Assembly (NCBI GenBank): GCA_003833135.1
Contig: QZLH01000298.1
Location: 11,905 to 75,904 of the forward strand
Length of the DNA: 64,000 nucleotides
Direction: 5' to 3'
Origin: Oehlia diaphana
Lineage: Eukaryota; Glomeromycota; Glomeromycetes; Glomerales; Glomeraceae
Both the position numbers and the translations under genes were made by a program. Under the pieces are notes generated by a model. That model searched no databases, was not told where the DNA came from, and saw nothing but the letters and a program-made list of their open reading frames with translations. The number at the start of each line of letters is the position of its first letter. Positions within the stretch are counted from its first letter, which is position 1. Positions 45,662-58,439 of this stretch are shown one piece after another.

Positions 45662-46642
45662 TTACCATGGGTAAAATTCACAAAATTCATGTTTATAACT
45701 TAAATTAATTTTAAAATACATATAAAAAAAATCTTCAAAAATTGAAAAAGGAGAGATAATAATAACCCAAAACAAGTTTATAACATCGTAAAATCCATTA
45801 TTATTAATTTTATAAAAATCAAATATTTTATAAAATATTCCTAATATTGTTTTAAATTCCCAATAAAAACCATATGAATTAGTTATAATAAGTGTAAGTA
45901 AAAAAATAAATGGTGTAGAAATAATGAATAATATATAAAGAAATTTATTATAATGATTATACCCAATATTAAATGATGTAACTATTGATACATAAGTTGC
46001 TAAAATTAATACGGATACAATTATGTATGGTATAATTATAATAATAAAAATTGGTAAGATGATAATAAAATCTAAAATCTCTGAAATATAAATGATTAAT
46101 GAAAATATTAATTCGCCAAGATATGATTTGGCAGATTGTTTGATTTTTTCAGGATATTTGACATAAAGAAAGTTCCAATATCGTTTAATAAAATGTTTAA
46201 TATCTTTGATTTTTTCCGATAATAAAAAATCTAATAAAATTTCTTCTTTAGGATAACCATTTATATATTTATAAATCGAGCTTACTATTGCAGCGATTAA
46301 AGACAGCGAATGAATTGGATATTCAGGCCTTTGTATAATTGTTATTAATGGATTGATCAATGAAATAAATATTCCATAAATTATGAAATATGTTATAAAG
46401 AATGGAATATATAAAATTATAATTATAGGCGAAAATAATAATAAGTAAATTTTCGTTCTTAAATTATATTCTTTTGTTATAAAAATGAATGAATAAAATT
46501 GATATATAAAAGGTAAATACCAAATTAACGTTATTATTAAATTTATTATCAGACCTAATATATACATGGGCAACAAGTATATTATAAAGTCAAGAAAGAT
46601 TAGAATTGTTAGAAAAATAAATTTTGTGGTTAATAAAATCAT
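45662..46642 (-). CDS. Multi-pass membrane protein TM4
   Basis: Single exon, 326 residues from the ATG at 46642. An upstream in-frame start would add a Lys- and Phe-rich leader translated from an A/T run, so the inner ATG, matching TM1, is preferred. Shared blocks: LIWYLPFIYQFYSFIFITKE, LRTKIYLLLFSPIIIILYIP, INPLITIIQRPEYPIHSLSL, and the C-terminal NGFYDVINLFWVIIISPF. Closest to TM1 by eye (same length, same INPLITIIQR and NGFYDVI strings). The middle loop is charged (YPKEEILLDFLLSEKIKDIK). Function unknown. Convergent with FBX3. Confidence 0.8.
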   Translation of the reverse strand: MILLTTKFIFLTILIFLDFIIYLLPMYILGLIINLIITLIWYLPFIYQFYSFIFITKEYNLRTKIYLLLFSPIIIILYIPFFITYFIIYGIFISLINPLITIIQRPEYPIHSLSLIAAIVSSIYKYINGYPKEEILLDFLLSEKIKDIKHFIKRYWNFLYVKYPEKIKQSAKSYLGELIFSLIIYISEILDFIIILPIFIIIIIPYIIVSVLILATYVSIVTSFNIGYNHYNKFLYILFIISTPFIFLLTLIITNSYGFYWEFKTILGIFYKIFDFYKINNNGFYDVINLFWVIIISPFSIFEDFFYMYFKINLSYKHEFCEFYPW

Positions 46643-49600
46643 TTTTTTTTTCTTTAAAAAAAAAATGAAATAAAATAAAAAATAAAAAATAATAGTAAAA
46701 GGGGCATAAGCAGAATTTTTGTACAACTCCGGTTAACGGTTCCATTAAAGCTTTACCGCAGTATGTGAAAATTATTAACCAATCAACTATAATTATTTAA
46801 CATAATTATCGCTTCTTTTCTTAAATTCTAGATTACTACTAGATTCCATATATTTGGTACTTGATATAAAAAAATATTTTTTTGCCAGTGAAATCTTGTA
46901 AACATTCATGCGTAGTAATTTACAAGAATAATTAGCCGCATGAAGGTCGCACAATCGTCGCACAATTTAATTGACTATAAAAATTACCCTTTTGGTATTA
47001 ATAATATATTTTATTGGTACTATGTGAGTCACATGTAAAACCAAGAAGCGTTCTGTTTTTCTTTATTATTTGTTTGTTTGTTGTAAATTTTAGAATTACT
47101 TAAATGTTAATAGAGCACAAATTATCGAATTCAAAGACTGGGATCTAATATAAAGTAAGCGCAGTATTTTTATGCTGATATAAATAAAGTTGACAGCGTT
47201 ACCCAATGTTTATTTATATAATAATCCTAATTTGTTTAATTCTACATCAGTTCTTAATTGAAAATAGATCGACTATTTTTCAATTTAAGAATTAATCTTG
47301 AATAATACTATTATATTTATTGAACATATAAACTGAATATTTAAATGTTAACCTTCAAAAGTTATCAAGCGCTTTATTTTCTTCATCAGGAAGATTTATT
47401 TATACTCTTTTTGTTTAAATTAAAATAGTAATATAATAATAAAGTGATATGTGGTATGACAAATAAAACTTTTTAGATTACATACACAGTAATTTGACAA
47501 GTTTTATGATATGATTGACTGTGCAATATTAATATGGAACTGTTTATGTCCTACTTTTAATAACAGTTATTCAATACCTCCAAAATCTTAGTTCATATTA
47601 AATTTCTATTATATAAATTTTCCAGCATATTCACCGTTTTAATATCGTTTTAAAATGATATTGTAATTATTACATTATCAATATTCATCAATATTAAATT
47701 ATTAATAAAGAATACCTTTTATTGAATAATATTTATATCAATTTTATCATGTGCCAATCTTTCTTATGAAATTGTTTGATTATTTAATGTTCAAGAATCT
47801 AAAATTCATTTTTGAGAGCTAACTTTATCATGCCATCATAAGAACATTCTTTTAATGTAATCTTTTTTTAGAATTTTTATTGATATACTGTATTACTTTG
47901 GCATAATATTCAATTATTTATGTTTATAGTTTTTATATTCTAATTATAATTACAAATTATTCTTATTAATTCTTCTTAGACATGATAAAGAAATTATAAA
48001 AAGGAAATTTGACATTTATAAACTATTAATATCTAAAAATCAGAAACTTTTTAATTGGATCTGTATGAAAATACCATCAATTGATGGGTCATGTGATTTG
48101 TCTACTTATCAACATCTATATCTAAGTTTTGTACTAATTTGATGTGGCTTCACCAATATTATGAAATAAGGCTTTGATCTAAATAAATGCTTAGCCATTA
48201 AAAGCAAGTAAAGGCTTTGCTAACAAAATGTAAATAAGGCTTTGCCAACAAAATGAGGCTTATAAAAATTAATAATATTAATCACCACTTTTCTGATCAA
48301 CTTTTAACTTCACCTTACTTTTTCTTCCAAAATATATTTTAAAATAATTAAAAATTTACATGATGTTAAAAAATATAAATAACAGGCATGCATCATCTAA
48401 AACATGGAGTTAAGAAACATATACTGTGTGAATTTTTACAAGAGTTTCTTGGATATACTACTAGTACTATAAAACATATAGTAATTGGTGATGTTTCCAC
48501 ATGTTCTCACAAACCTATGTAATATCCAAATAAATTCATGAACCAAACCAGATATTAAAGAGTCTTATCCTTCAACTCAATCCTAAATATTAAAGATTAT
48601 GATATCAAACACACTGTGAAGTTATCCTAAGCATTCTATTGAGAATTTTTAATAAGTAATACAAAGCATGAAAGAAAATAATATTGAACCATGGATACTT
48701 TTTTAATACTTACTGGAATATGTGATAGAGTCAACATTTTAGTTATGTTAATAGAAGTATTTAAAAGTTAAAAAATTTTATAGATTTCATTTTGCAATTC
48801 ATCAGCACTTATAATAACGTGAGTATTATTTTTTATACAGATGGTGATGGTGTAACTTTATCTGTTAAAAATAATTGGGCTTGCTATTATTATATGAAAG
48901 TTTAATATGGTTGAGTATATTTGAAAAAATGTGTATTGAGTAAAAAATCAAATATAGAAAGTCATTAAAAGTGAATGGGTAAGCTCAGTAAGAATAACTA
49001 TAGTATTATCTTAAAGAGAGCACGCCATTTTTTTTTAATTTCTCATGCTGACAATGAGTCATGAAAAAACTGCAATGTAGGGTCAACATACTGGGATGAA
49101 ATATCTGTTTTAAACCAGTATGGTTATTCAAGGAATCTTGTTATTTGTGTAATTATTTCAGTCATAGGCTAAAGCAATGCTCAAACATCCTCAAAAAATT
49201 TAAAAAGAGGTGTTATTTCATTAAAGTTTTAGGCTCTTGAGAATGCTCAATGAATTTCAGATAATCCAAACCAGCAATTAAACACCTAAATTAAATTCCA
49301 AAGACATGACAATATTTTTTTCCTTCAACCATCAAAACAGAAACTATGGCAATCTGCATAACCCTTATCTTAATTCATTTGAATTACTTTCATAAAGCTA
49401 AAATATTGTTTTAGATAACTTCTTTATTAGTGGCATATACTAGTAAGAAAACTTTAAATAATATTGAGGTTTATGTACATATAATCATAAATCAAATAAA
49501 TTAATTTTGTACTGTCATATTATCACAGAAAAGATCATCATGACTGTCCATACATGTGTGGAGGATAAGTGAGACATTAGTTGGAGGAGGTTAAGGATTT

Positions 49601-50227
49601 GTTGAAAAAGAGGAATGAAACATTTAGAGAGTTGAAATAATGAAAGGTCCCTCACATACTGTAAATAAAATTATCATGTTTCATACCTTGATTTTAATAA
49701 GATATTCTCATTATAATGTATTTGCTAAATCAACTCTCTTATTCTTCTATTTTATGACAATTTCATCTTCACCTCAATAATCCAAATAGATCATTTTCAG
49801 TTACCCCCTACATCATTACTTTAGTTCACATCATTGTAATATCAATCACTCTATCTTTTATAATTTATATTCTTTCACAAAAAAAAAATCTTTGGTTTCT
49901 CTAATTAGTCTATCATAATAATAGTTTCATACTGATCAAGGTTATCATTAATCTTATAAAATTCTTAATTATATCTACATTGTCAAATAATCTCAACATA
50001 ACACTTACATTCAGTTATTTTCTCAAACCTTTTTTATCAAATATATCTTCCAATACATGTTATATATTATATTAAATATGGTATTTGTAATGCTGAATTA
50101 TTTGTCCTTGACTTGATCAACAAAATAATTTACAGAATTTTGTTAAATTAAGATTTTTTAAAACTATAAGTTTTGAATTCCTATACCATTCTTTTCATAA
50201 ACTAATTAGAGGTACATGTAGACAGAA
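46643..50227. other. Gene-free, AT-rich; probable old transposon sequence
   Basis: No gene recognised in 3.6 kb. From about 48 kb the sequence alternates short coding-like bits and stops, like decayed transposon coding regions leading to the integrase remnant that follows, but no block is clear enough to name. Confidence 0.4.
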
Positions 50228-50410
50228 TTAAAGTTGCCTAGTAATCCTACTGTTATTAGACTGGAAGATCAACAAGTTAAAGACTTCCAAGAACAGTTTT
50301 ACCAAAGGATTCAGATGTTGATTGGACCTTTGGAAGATGATCATCAGTTAGCTAGAGAAAATGTGCATGTTAGTCAACTGAAACAAAAGCAACAGTACGA
50401 TGCTCAAGAC
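50228..50410 (+). pseudogene. Ty3/gypsy integrase C-terminal remnant
   Basis: An open stretch reads ELKLPSNPTVIRLEDQQVKD, then FQEQFYQRIQMLIGPLEDDH and QLARENVHVSQLKQKQQYDA. The helix-rich 'R...LARENxxxSQxKQKxxYD' pattern is the segment that follows the integrase core in Ty3/gypsy polyproteins. It then runs into hydrophobic, low-complexity frame and stops. No LTRs, reverse transcriptase or intact core found nearby. An old fragment. Confidence 0.55.
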
Positions 50411-53233
50411 ATTCTAGAAATGCTTTTATTTTTGATAATATTGTTTCTTTCTACTTTACATTTGTTTTTAATAATATCATTAGAAATGATATTATCATTA
50501 CTTTCTTCAATAATTTCATTTTTGTTTACTTTATGTATAAGCCTACCTTTATATTAAGCCTTATACTTGCTTCTCTTTCACTGATGAAAGCACAAAAATT
50601 GCAGATATGGAACTCTCTTGTTTCTTCAGAAATACTGATCTCATCTGGTATGAACCCACTGAAGTTACTTTGTTGTGTTATATCTGTCAGTAGATGTAAA
50701 GGTTGTGACCCTTCTATTCACTTATTATATTATAGTGTTTAAAATCTAAAGATGAAAGAGATATGCTATATTTGTGATAGATAGATTTATTAAGAGTTGA
50801 TAGATTTTAATTTTATTAGCCTTTAAATATTACTCTTCCTCCTAAATGCAAACTTTTATGAAAATAACAAACCTAAGGAAAAACTCTTTCTGCTTTTTCA
50901 GGAGAAGGAAAATGTAAAACATCCCTGAACTACTATTACACTTATCTGTTTCATTCAGGAAAATGCATTTACAAATACTTTCCCTATTGACATTGATGGT
51001 AGTAAGCTGGTTGGCCATCTCAAAAGAGACACCAAGATGGAAAAACAAATTGATTTCACTGACTCAAACTACTAAGTTCAATAAATTTCAGAAATAGTTT
51101 TACTTTATACTTTGTTATTGTTAACTTACTTTAGTTACTAAAAGCAATGATTAACAAAAGGAATAACAATAAGTCTCAAGTAAGAAACCCTTTTACCTAT
51201 GAAATCCATAAAAGCAGTTATTATATCCAAACAAAATTATATTGAGTAAGCACAACCTTAGTCAAAGAAGATACTTTTCACTTGTTTATAAGAACCTTTA
51301 TGAAAAACTCTTACAAAAGAGGTGTCAGAGTAGCGTCAGAATTATTTCTCCAGAATAAAGAGCTTTACCAAGAGTGGCTAACTTGGTTACATCCATATCA
51401 TATTAACTTTTTTAGGGCTTATAATTAATTTTATTGAAATTTTTCATAAAATTTAACCAAATTTATATAAAATTGCAAATCAAATAAGAACAGATAATTC
51501 CATGTATGATCATTGGTGGCCAATTAAATCATGCTGAAATGACCATAAAGAGATATTAAAAGTGGTTTCAAATACTCTGGTATATTTATAATTAAAATAT
51601 AGTATTTAGACAAGGCACTTGCTAATATTATTAATAATATGCATATTAGTCAGGATAATAACTTCATACTGAACTGAGAGAATGGTATGAAAAATTATGG
51701 AAAGATTTTCAAGTTCTTGAAAGGAATTATATGTTAGATTTAGAATATTTGATCAATCTGTAGTAACTCTTCTTGTAAGTTCATTTACTAAAAGCCCTTA
51801 TATTTATTACCAATGGTAATTGTCCAAAGTTCATAAGTTGATCTCCACTAATAATGATGCAAATGGAAAATTAAACTTATTATAATGTTATTTGATGTGT
51901 TACCTATACCACATAAATAACATCAACCTAAATTAAATTGTACAATTGTTACCTTGTAGAAAAGTTTATAATACTATACTGGAATATTACTTGATAATTA
52001 TTAATTGTAAGAACATTCTGAGATGATAAATATTGGAAAATTAGTGAATATAATTAGCAGAAAATTAAAATTATTACATTATTATACAAAGGTCTGGATA
52101 ATTTTGTATTGAAAAAAAAAATAATATAGAAAGACCAACCAAAAAGGTAGCAAATAGAGCTACCAGGACCATTTCTATATTAATAATTTACAATTGAGTA
52201 TAAAAAATAAAAAAGTACTTAAACATTCAATCACTAAACAATTGATTGCAAAGAATTCAAATATATATATGTAGAGTAATAAAAGGAAATCCTGCAGAAT
52301 GGAAATGATAAGCTTATTGATAATAATGTGGAATATTATTCATCTGGTCATAAACTACTATTATTAACACTCAGGCTAGTCCATCAAAGATTCAGGAATG
52401 GAAGAGTAAACTGGAGGTGAAAAGATATTATAACAATCTCTTTAAGAAGGTGAAAGTTGGTCAACCTAGAACATATATGTTGCTGATAATTGAAAAGTCC
52501 CTTATATGTATGGATTATATATTCATCTCACTGAATAATCTGAAAAAAGAATAAAATTGAATGATCTTTGCCAGTAAACTAACATTAAGAAGGAGAAATA
52601 GCAAAACATTAATTTATTTACCAAAGAATTAAAATATATATCACAAATATTTAGAAATATCAGTGTTAGAATACCCTCAAATTTCCTTTAATCTTAATAA
52701 ATGGATATCAAAATCAAATTTGATTTTTAGCTTATGGATTAGTGAAATTAGAAATTTAAAAATTATGCTTTAATTTTATTATTCTAAGAGACTTTGTTGG
52801 CTCAGATTTCATTTAACTCACAACAAAAATTAATAATTATCATTATAACCTCCCAACAGTAATAAGGTTGTGGCTAAACTCATTTAGAATTTGACAAAAG
52901 TCTAAACCTTTGTTTGAACTGTTTAAACTATTGACAAAACATTTCAACATTGTCTAAACTCAATAATTGTCTAAACTTTTCTACATATCTATTACTATAA
53001 TTTTAATATAGTTTTAACAGTTATTATACTTTTAATTATTATTGAATAATGTAATTTAATATAATTAAAATCAATATTTTTTGCTGAAATATTCTATTAT
53101 TCGAAGTTAAAATTGGTTTTATGTTTATGGCCTACACTCAATATGGAAATGGAATTGTCTTTATTTTTGCTACTTTTTTTACACCATTTTTACAATATGC
53201 TATTTCATTTTACAAAATGTCAAATGAAGAATT
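50411..53233. other. Gene-free, probable decayed repeats
   Basis: No supported gene. A lone coding-like stretch near 52380-52470 (SPSKIQEWKSKLEVKRYYNN) has no family I can name. Confidence 0.4.
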
Positions 53234-53632
53234 AAAGTTGGAAGCCTACAAATTGTCCACATTTGCAATGGTTCAATCGGCATTATAATGGAATTTCATA
53301 ATGAAGAACTTATTGAGGTAGTATTTCCAACCAAAACCGGTATATGCTATGTAATTATTAAAAATACAACTGATAAATTTAATTACAATGGAAAACCAGC
53401 TTCAAGACATCAATTTCCTATTCAGAATACTTTTGCTTTAACAGTACATAAAACTCAAGGGCTAATCCTATCAGATGTTACAGTGCCATTAGACTCACAA
53501 ATGTTTGCAGATGGACAAGCATCAGCCATGCCAAAACTTGGGATTCTTTAACTTTAACTGCTATTTATTATGACTCAATTAAAACAAATGAAGATGTAGT
53601 CGTCTGCAAGATAAATATGATAGATTAATTTC
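53234..53632 (+). pseudogene. Pif1-type helicase remnant (Helitron-like)
   Basis: The C-terminal part of a Pif1-family helicase reads NGSIGIIMEFHNEELIEVVF, then ASRHQFPIQNTFALTVHKTQ, GLILSDVTVPLDS and MFADGQA. NGSIG and LTVHKTQGL are the turn and motif V of Pif1/Helitron helicases. The following motif VI (YVALSR in the family) is destroyed by a frame change at about 53525-53540, after which KTWDSLTLTAIYYDSIKTNE continues in another frame. The N-terminal Walker motifs are missing. Such fragments usually derive from Helitrons; no RepHel domain or Helitron end was seen. Confidence 0.7.
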
Positions 53633-54970
53633 ATCTTTTGGTTTTAACTATTTAACATTATTTTAAACTTTATTTTTTGTAATACAAATTTTCACAACTT
53701 TTTAATAACAATAGATTTTAATATTTAAATACAAATTTAAGGATTGTCAAATTAAAATAATTCATTTTAAATAAAACTGTTTAAAGCTTCCCATTATGTT
53801 TAACATTTACTTGTTTTTATTTAAACTTATATAATACAATGAATTATAATTTTATATGAAGAGTTTTCCATAAGTTTGAGTCCAATCAACCTAATATTTT
53901 AGAATTACATACCTTTTTATACTTTTTAATATTTAATAATAAAAATTTATTATTAATTCATAATTAATATTGTTTACCCTTAAACAATAATTTATTGACT
54001 AATATAAATAAAATACCTTGTTTTACTGGATTCTACTATTCTGAATATTCAATATATATCTAATAAGGATGATCCAAATGATAAGTATTTTTAGTTAATA
54101 ATTGTTATAATAATCATTTTAATTTTAAATTATATTAATTATATTAATACTTTTTAGTTTATTTAATATCAAGCCCAAGTCCTCTGAAATATACTCTAAC
54201 AATTTATACTGTAAATATATATATGTTACACATAAAAATATATAATTACTTCAACTTTATCAATTAATGTTTTTAAAATATGAAATAAGAATAGTTAAAG
54301 AGCTAAGAAACATAATGCAATGCCTACCTTGGTTTGTATTGAATGAAGTTGTCAAAGATGAACTAATAAGTGATGATTTGAAGTTAACAATCTACCGATA
54401 TGAATGGTTCCAGAATTGGTCAAGTTTATTTGTCCTTATTAAATCCAATCTTATTAAATCAATGTATTAAGTTAATTTCATTTCATATGTGATAGAATTA
54501 GTTTTTCAATATCCGATTGATTTGTTCATATTTTGTGACTTTATGAAGCATAAAGTGCAAATATCAGTTTCTTATCTAAAATCCAATGAATTAAGTATTT
54601 ACTATATAGACCTTATAAAATTATACAATTATTTTTGAGAATAATAAAATTTATAGTATTAATAGAATATTTATGTATGCATTTTGTATATTTAGCTATT
54701 TGTATATATTGTATGTATAATAAAAAACTATCAATTGCAATAATAATTAAAGTCTCATTATCATAAATATAGTATATGCAATAAAATCGATTAAAATTTA
54801 AAAGCTAGATTTAACAACTTAATTATATTTTCCAAATTTAAAAGTGTAAATTCCTTGTAGTTTAAGGATATTTAAAAATTATTATAAAAATGTATTATAA
54901 GTTTATTTAATTTAAAAGTAATTTATACATATAAATAAAAGATATATATATTTAAGAATTTTTCTAACTA
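53633..54970. other. Gene-free AT-rich region with one unassigned frame
   Basis: A 67-codon ATG frame at 54267-54470 (KELRNIMQCLPWFVLNEVVK, then IYRYEWFQNWSSLFVLIKSN) has protein-like composition but no recognised family. The rest is A/T runs. Confidence 0.35.
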
Positions 54971-55085
54971 TCACCGGGGTGATGATCACCGGTGACTGAA
55001 ATTATGACAATCGACCAGCATCAAACAAATATAGTGCCGGTAAAAATTGATAATTCTGGCCAACGGTGATGATCGCCCCCGGTGA
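54971..55085. mobile_element. 115-bp MITE with TCACCGGGG ends
   Basis: Left end TCACCGGGGTGATGATCACC; the right end in reverse complement is TCACCGGGGGCGATCATCAC. GC-rich ends contrast with the AT-rich flanks. No clear target duplication. Lies 160 bp downstream of the kinase gene's stop. Confidence 0.65.
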
Positions 55086-55243
55086 TTTGAAGTAAAAACC
55101 TATATTGAAAAGTAAGAAAAAATACGCCAAAAAATGTAATGCTGTCGGTACTTCATATTTTAATTTAAGTTATTCGATTTTAATATGTTTTCCTATATAG
55201 ATTAGAAACAATAGGATTAAAACATTATGTATTATAATTAATA

Positions 55244-57760
55244 TTAATTAAATTCCATACCATCATTGTTTAGATCATTTCGAACTTCAATTTCTAATTC
55301 TTCAATATTACGCTTTTTTGAAGAATTTACAGTTGAAATCAATTGATTTAATGGTCTGTAAATCGCATTTGAGTGATAAATATTGGAAGAGCTTTGAAAC
55401 GATAAACTAAAATTTAATATAAATAAATTAATTAAACTTAAATATCATTTTTGTAATATCACAAATAAATATCAAAAAATACCATTGATTTTTATTTACT
55501 ATATCAAACCCATATTCCTTTGAAATGTATTCTTGAATTAAATAGAAAGTTAAATCAATTTAATAATTCTTATGATTACTATCAATATACTGTATTATAT
55601 TATTATTTATGGTACATACCTTGTTTAATGTAAAATGAAATTCTTGAAGATGAATTGATGGATTCTGATTCAGGAATTAGAGATAGTGATTTACTAGCAT
55701 AAATTATAATTGATTAATACTTTATTCACTTATTTAGCATTTTTTTTAATTAAATTACCTTTGAATAATATCATTTATATCGAGACAGTGTTCTTCTGTT
55801 ATGTATTCTAAATAATTATTTGTTAAAATAAAGTTTATAAAATTTATAATTTGAAATATTAAAAGTAATCTGTTGTGTACTGTACCACGTTTCATATTAT
55901 TCAATGATAAATTCGTAGTGGAAATTAAAGAGGCTAACGATCTACTTGTAAAAATCGCTCCTGAATGAGGTTTTTTACTAAATTCTGGACCAAGTTCTTT
56001 CATTTGTATTAATTCTACTCTTTTACTTTCAGCTAATTTAAATTGGTTTGAAAGCTTATTTTTATACAAATTATAAGAAATTTCAATAATTTGATTTATA
56101 GAAGGTCTTTTCAATGGGTCAGAATTCCAACATTCTTTCATTAAATTAGCAAAACATTCAGGTGTATCATTTGTAATTTCAGGTCGTTTACCATCAATAA
56201 TTTCATAAATAAGCTTAGTATCATGTTCAACGTCATTAAAAGGTTTACAGCCTGTTGTTAATTCCCACATAATCATACCTAAACTATAAATATCAGATTC
56301 TTTTGAAAATTTAGCACCATTAAATATTTCTGGTGCAATATAAGGTATTACTCCATATATTTCGTTATTTAATAAAGTGCTATTCGCAGGTTGCGATAAA
56401 CCTAAATCACCGATTAACCATGCTTGATATGTTGTTAATAATATATTTCCACTATGAAGGTCCCGATGGATAAATTTTTTATTGTGAATGACATTAAGTC
56501 TAGAAAAAAAGCGGGTTAGTGTTAATCTTATTTATAATAATATTATTTAATATTTGTAATTACCCTTCCGTAATTTTCCACAAAATATATAATTTTTCGC
56601 TCCATGAAATATTCGTAAAATTCTTTTGCAAATAATTATGTAAATTACCGCCATTTGCATATTCCATTATTAACATGTAATCTTTTGTTTCAGGATCTCG
56701 CGTAACACCATGAATTTTTGTAATATATGGGCCATAACACTGAACAAGTGATTTCACCTAGAATAATAATGAATAATTCATAAGGACTCTTAAAAATATA
56801 ATATTATTAATTAAATGTACTTACTTCATTTATAAAATAGGTGCTTATATCTTGCGAGTTAAATAATCTTTTTACGGCAACAATTTTATCTAACAAAATC
56901 GCTGAATAAATAATACCATATCCTCCTTCCGCTATTTTCGCTAAATTTTTGATTTGAAAATATGGAATCCACTTAATTTGTGTATTAAAAAAACTTGCAA
57001 GTTTATTATGAATGAAATCATATACTTCTGAAGGTTTAAAATTTAGACTATGAAGATCAATATAATTGGCAATTTGATGATAATTATTAGTATTAATTTT
57101 TGTAACTTCAAGAAATTCTTCCATATTAATGATATCGTCATTAAATTTAAACGTAATAGATGATTCTCTTCCACATTCCCTACATCGAGATTTGCTTGTA
57201 ATTCCAAATATTATATTTGTTGTTAAGCAATAGCTACATCCAATATAAATTATAAGACAGTTTTGACACCATTTTTGACTATGAGGTATGAATTCTAGGA
57301 GTTTATCACAAACTCTACATTGATAACAAGTATCCCACCAAGATAAACAAAGAATTGAAATGGTCTTATTAGTTAAAGTTGATTTAATCCATCCAGAGAA
57401 TAATTTTCTTTTACTTAATGCGTTCCATAACTCTTGTTTGCAAATGAATTGTTCACATAACAATTTACAGTATGTACGTTCAAAATCATGATTATAAACA
57501 AAATAATAATCATTAAGTGAGGCTATTTTCTTGCAGAATTCAATGCATAGAACATGAGTATCTGTTCTCATATCTACATCTATCGTATTTTTTATATATA
57601 AAAACAAGCAAGAATCGCAATATTTTTTACCACTTAATATTGCAAGTCTGTTTTTACAGTATAAACAATCATCTCTCCTATCATCGAAAGGGAAAAATAA
57701 AATAGGTACAGGACTAGAATTTAAATTTAGACCAAAAATATTTGCGCTAATTGACTCCAT
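55244..57760 (-). CDS. TKL-type protein kinase with N-terminal Cys-rich region
   Basis: Six exons (57760-56825, 56757-56564, 56499-55759, 55693-55620, 55531-55483, 55406-55244), all GT-AG and in frame, 718 residues. N-terminus: paired Cys motifs C32/C35, C48/C51, then C144, C147, C150, C164, C167, C174, C177, C192, C195, resembling zinc ribbons. Kinase domain about 272-545: glycine loop IAEGGYGIIYSA, VAVK lysine K296, candidate alpha-C Glu E311, hinge MEYANGGNLHNYL, catalytic HRDLHSGN with D390, metal site GDLGLS (DLG in place of DFG, common in these kinases), YIAPEIF, SDIYSLGMIMWELTTG, and the RPSINQI arginine. All catalytic residues are present, so activity is likely. The Ser-rich C-terminal tail is split over three small exons. 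Substrates unknown; cytosolic signalling is the probable setting. Confidence 0.9.
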
Positions 57761-57958
57761 GAAATAAAGTTATTAATGAATTTGAAACTGTAAAAATCAT
57801 ACTGTATATTTATATATAATTATTCGGTGTTACACTTATTTCAGTATATTTCTTTTTTTTCTAACCTAAATTTTAGAAATTCCTGATACATTCTGATACA
57901 CAAGCAGTGCATTTACCTTAATTTGGTAATTCTGAATAAAGGTTTCCCGTAAATATGT

Positions 57959-58090
57959 GGCTGGCGGCAAATGTATCGTTCTTATACGTGTACGACATAC
58001 TATCTTATACGACCTATATTGTGTGACATACACGTCGTATAAGAACATAGCACCTGATCGTATAAGAACGATACATTTGCGGCTTGGCGT
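57959..58090. mobile_element. Hairpin element with gcaaatgtatcgttcttata ends
   Basis: Perfect 22-bp inverted repeats at 57967-57988 and 58059-58080, with weaker pairing outside (ggctggcg against cgccaagc). Inside are two further inverted copies of cttatacg / cgtataag. Both overlapping 70-codon frames are by-products of the palindrome. Lies about 200 bp upstream of the kinase start. Confidence 0.7.
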
Positions 58091-58166
58091 CATCATATAT
58101 TATGTGATATTGCCAAATTTGTATTACAGCCCTAGCCAAAATGATCGACATAGTTTCTTCAACTAG

Positions 58167-58337
58167 AATCCCGCACCCGTGGTGTAACCGAGATGATACA
58201 TGTCACGTGATCGCGAGGAAACGCGTTGTTTATATTGTCACACATTATTTGTCACCAGCTTAGACGGGTTGGGACGGGTTGGGACGGGTTTTGTTACTAA
58301 AAATAGTAAAGTCCGGTTACACCACGGGTGCGGGATT
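58167..58337. mobile_element. 171-bp MITE with aatcccgcacccgtggtgta ends
   Basis: Perfect 24-bp inverted repeats at 58167-58190 and 58314-58337. The interior has three tandem gacgggttgg-type units (58263-58290) and a cacgtgatcgcgaggaaacg stretch, GC-rich for this region. No coding capacity; target duplication unclear. Confidence 0.75.
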
Positions 58338-58439
58338 ACTGCTCCTTAATTAAATATCAGGCTATATTTTGTCGATCACATGTTTTTTAAGTTTTACACG
58401 AATAATTTTATAAAGCAATTTTTTTATTTTAATATAGGC

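Noticed and set aside
50411..50742. Hydrophobic extension after the integrase remnant
   Set aside because: Leu/Ile/Ser string from T-rich low-complexity DNA, not a transmembrane protein.
57866..58166. Open frames of 69-76 codons on opposite strands
   Set aside because: Mirror translations of the palindromic element at 57959-58090.
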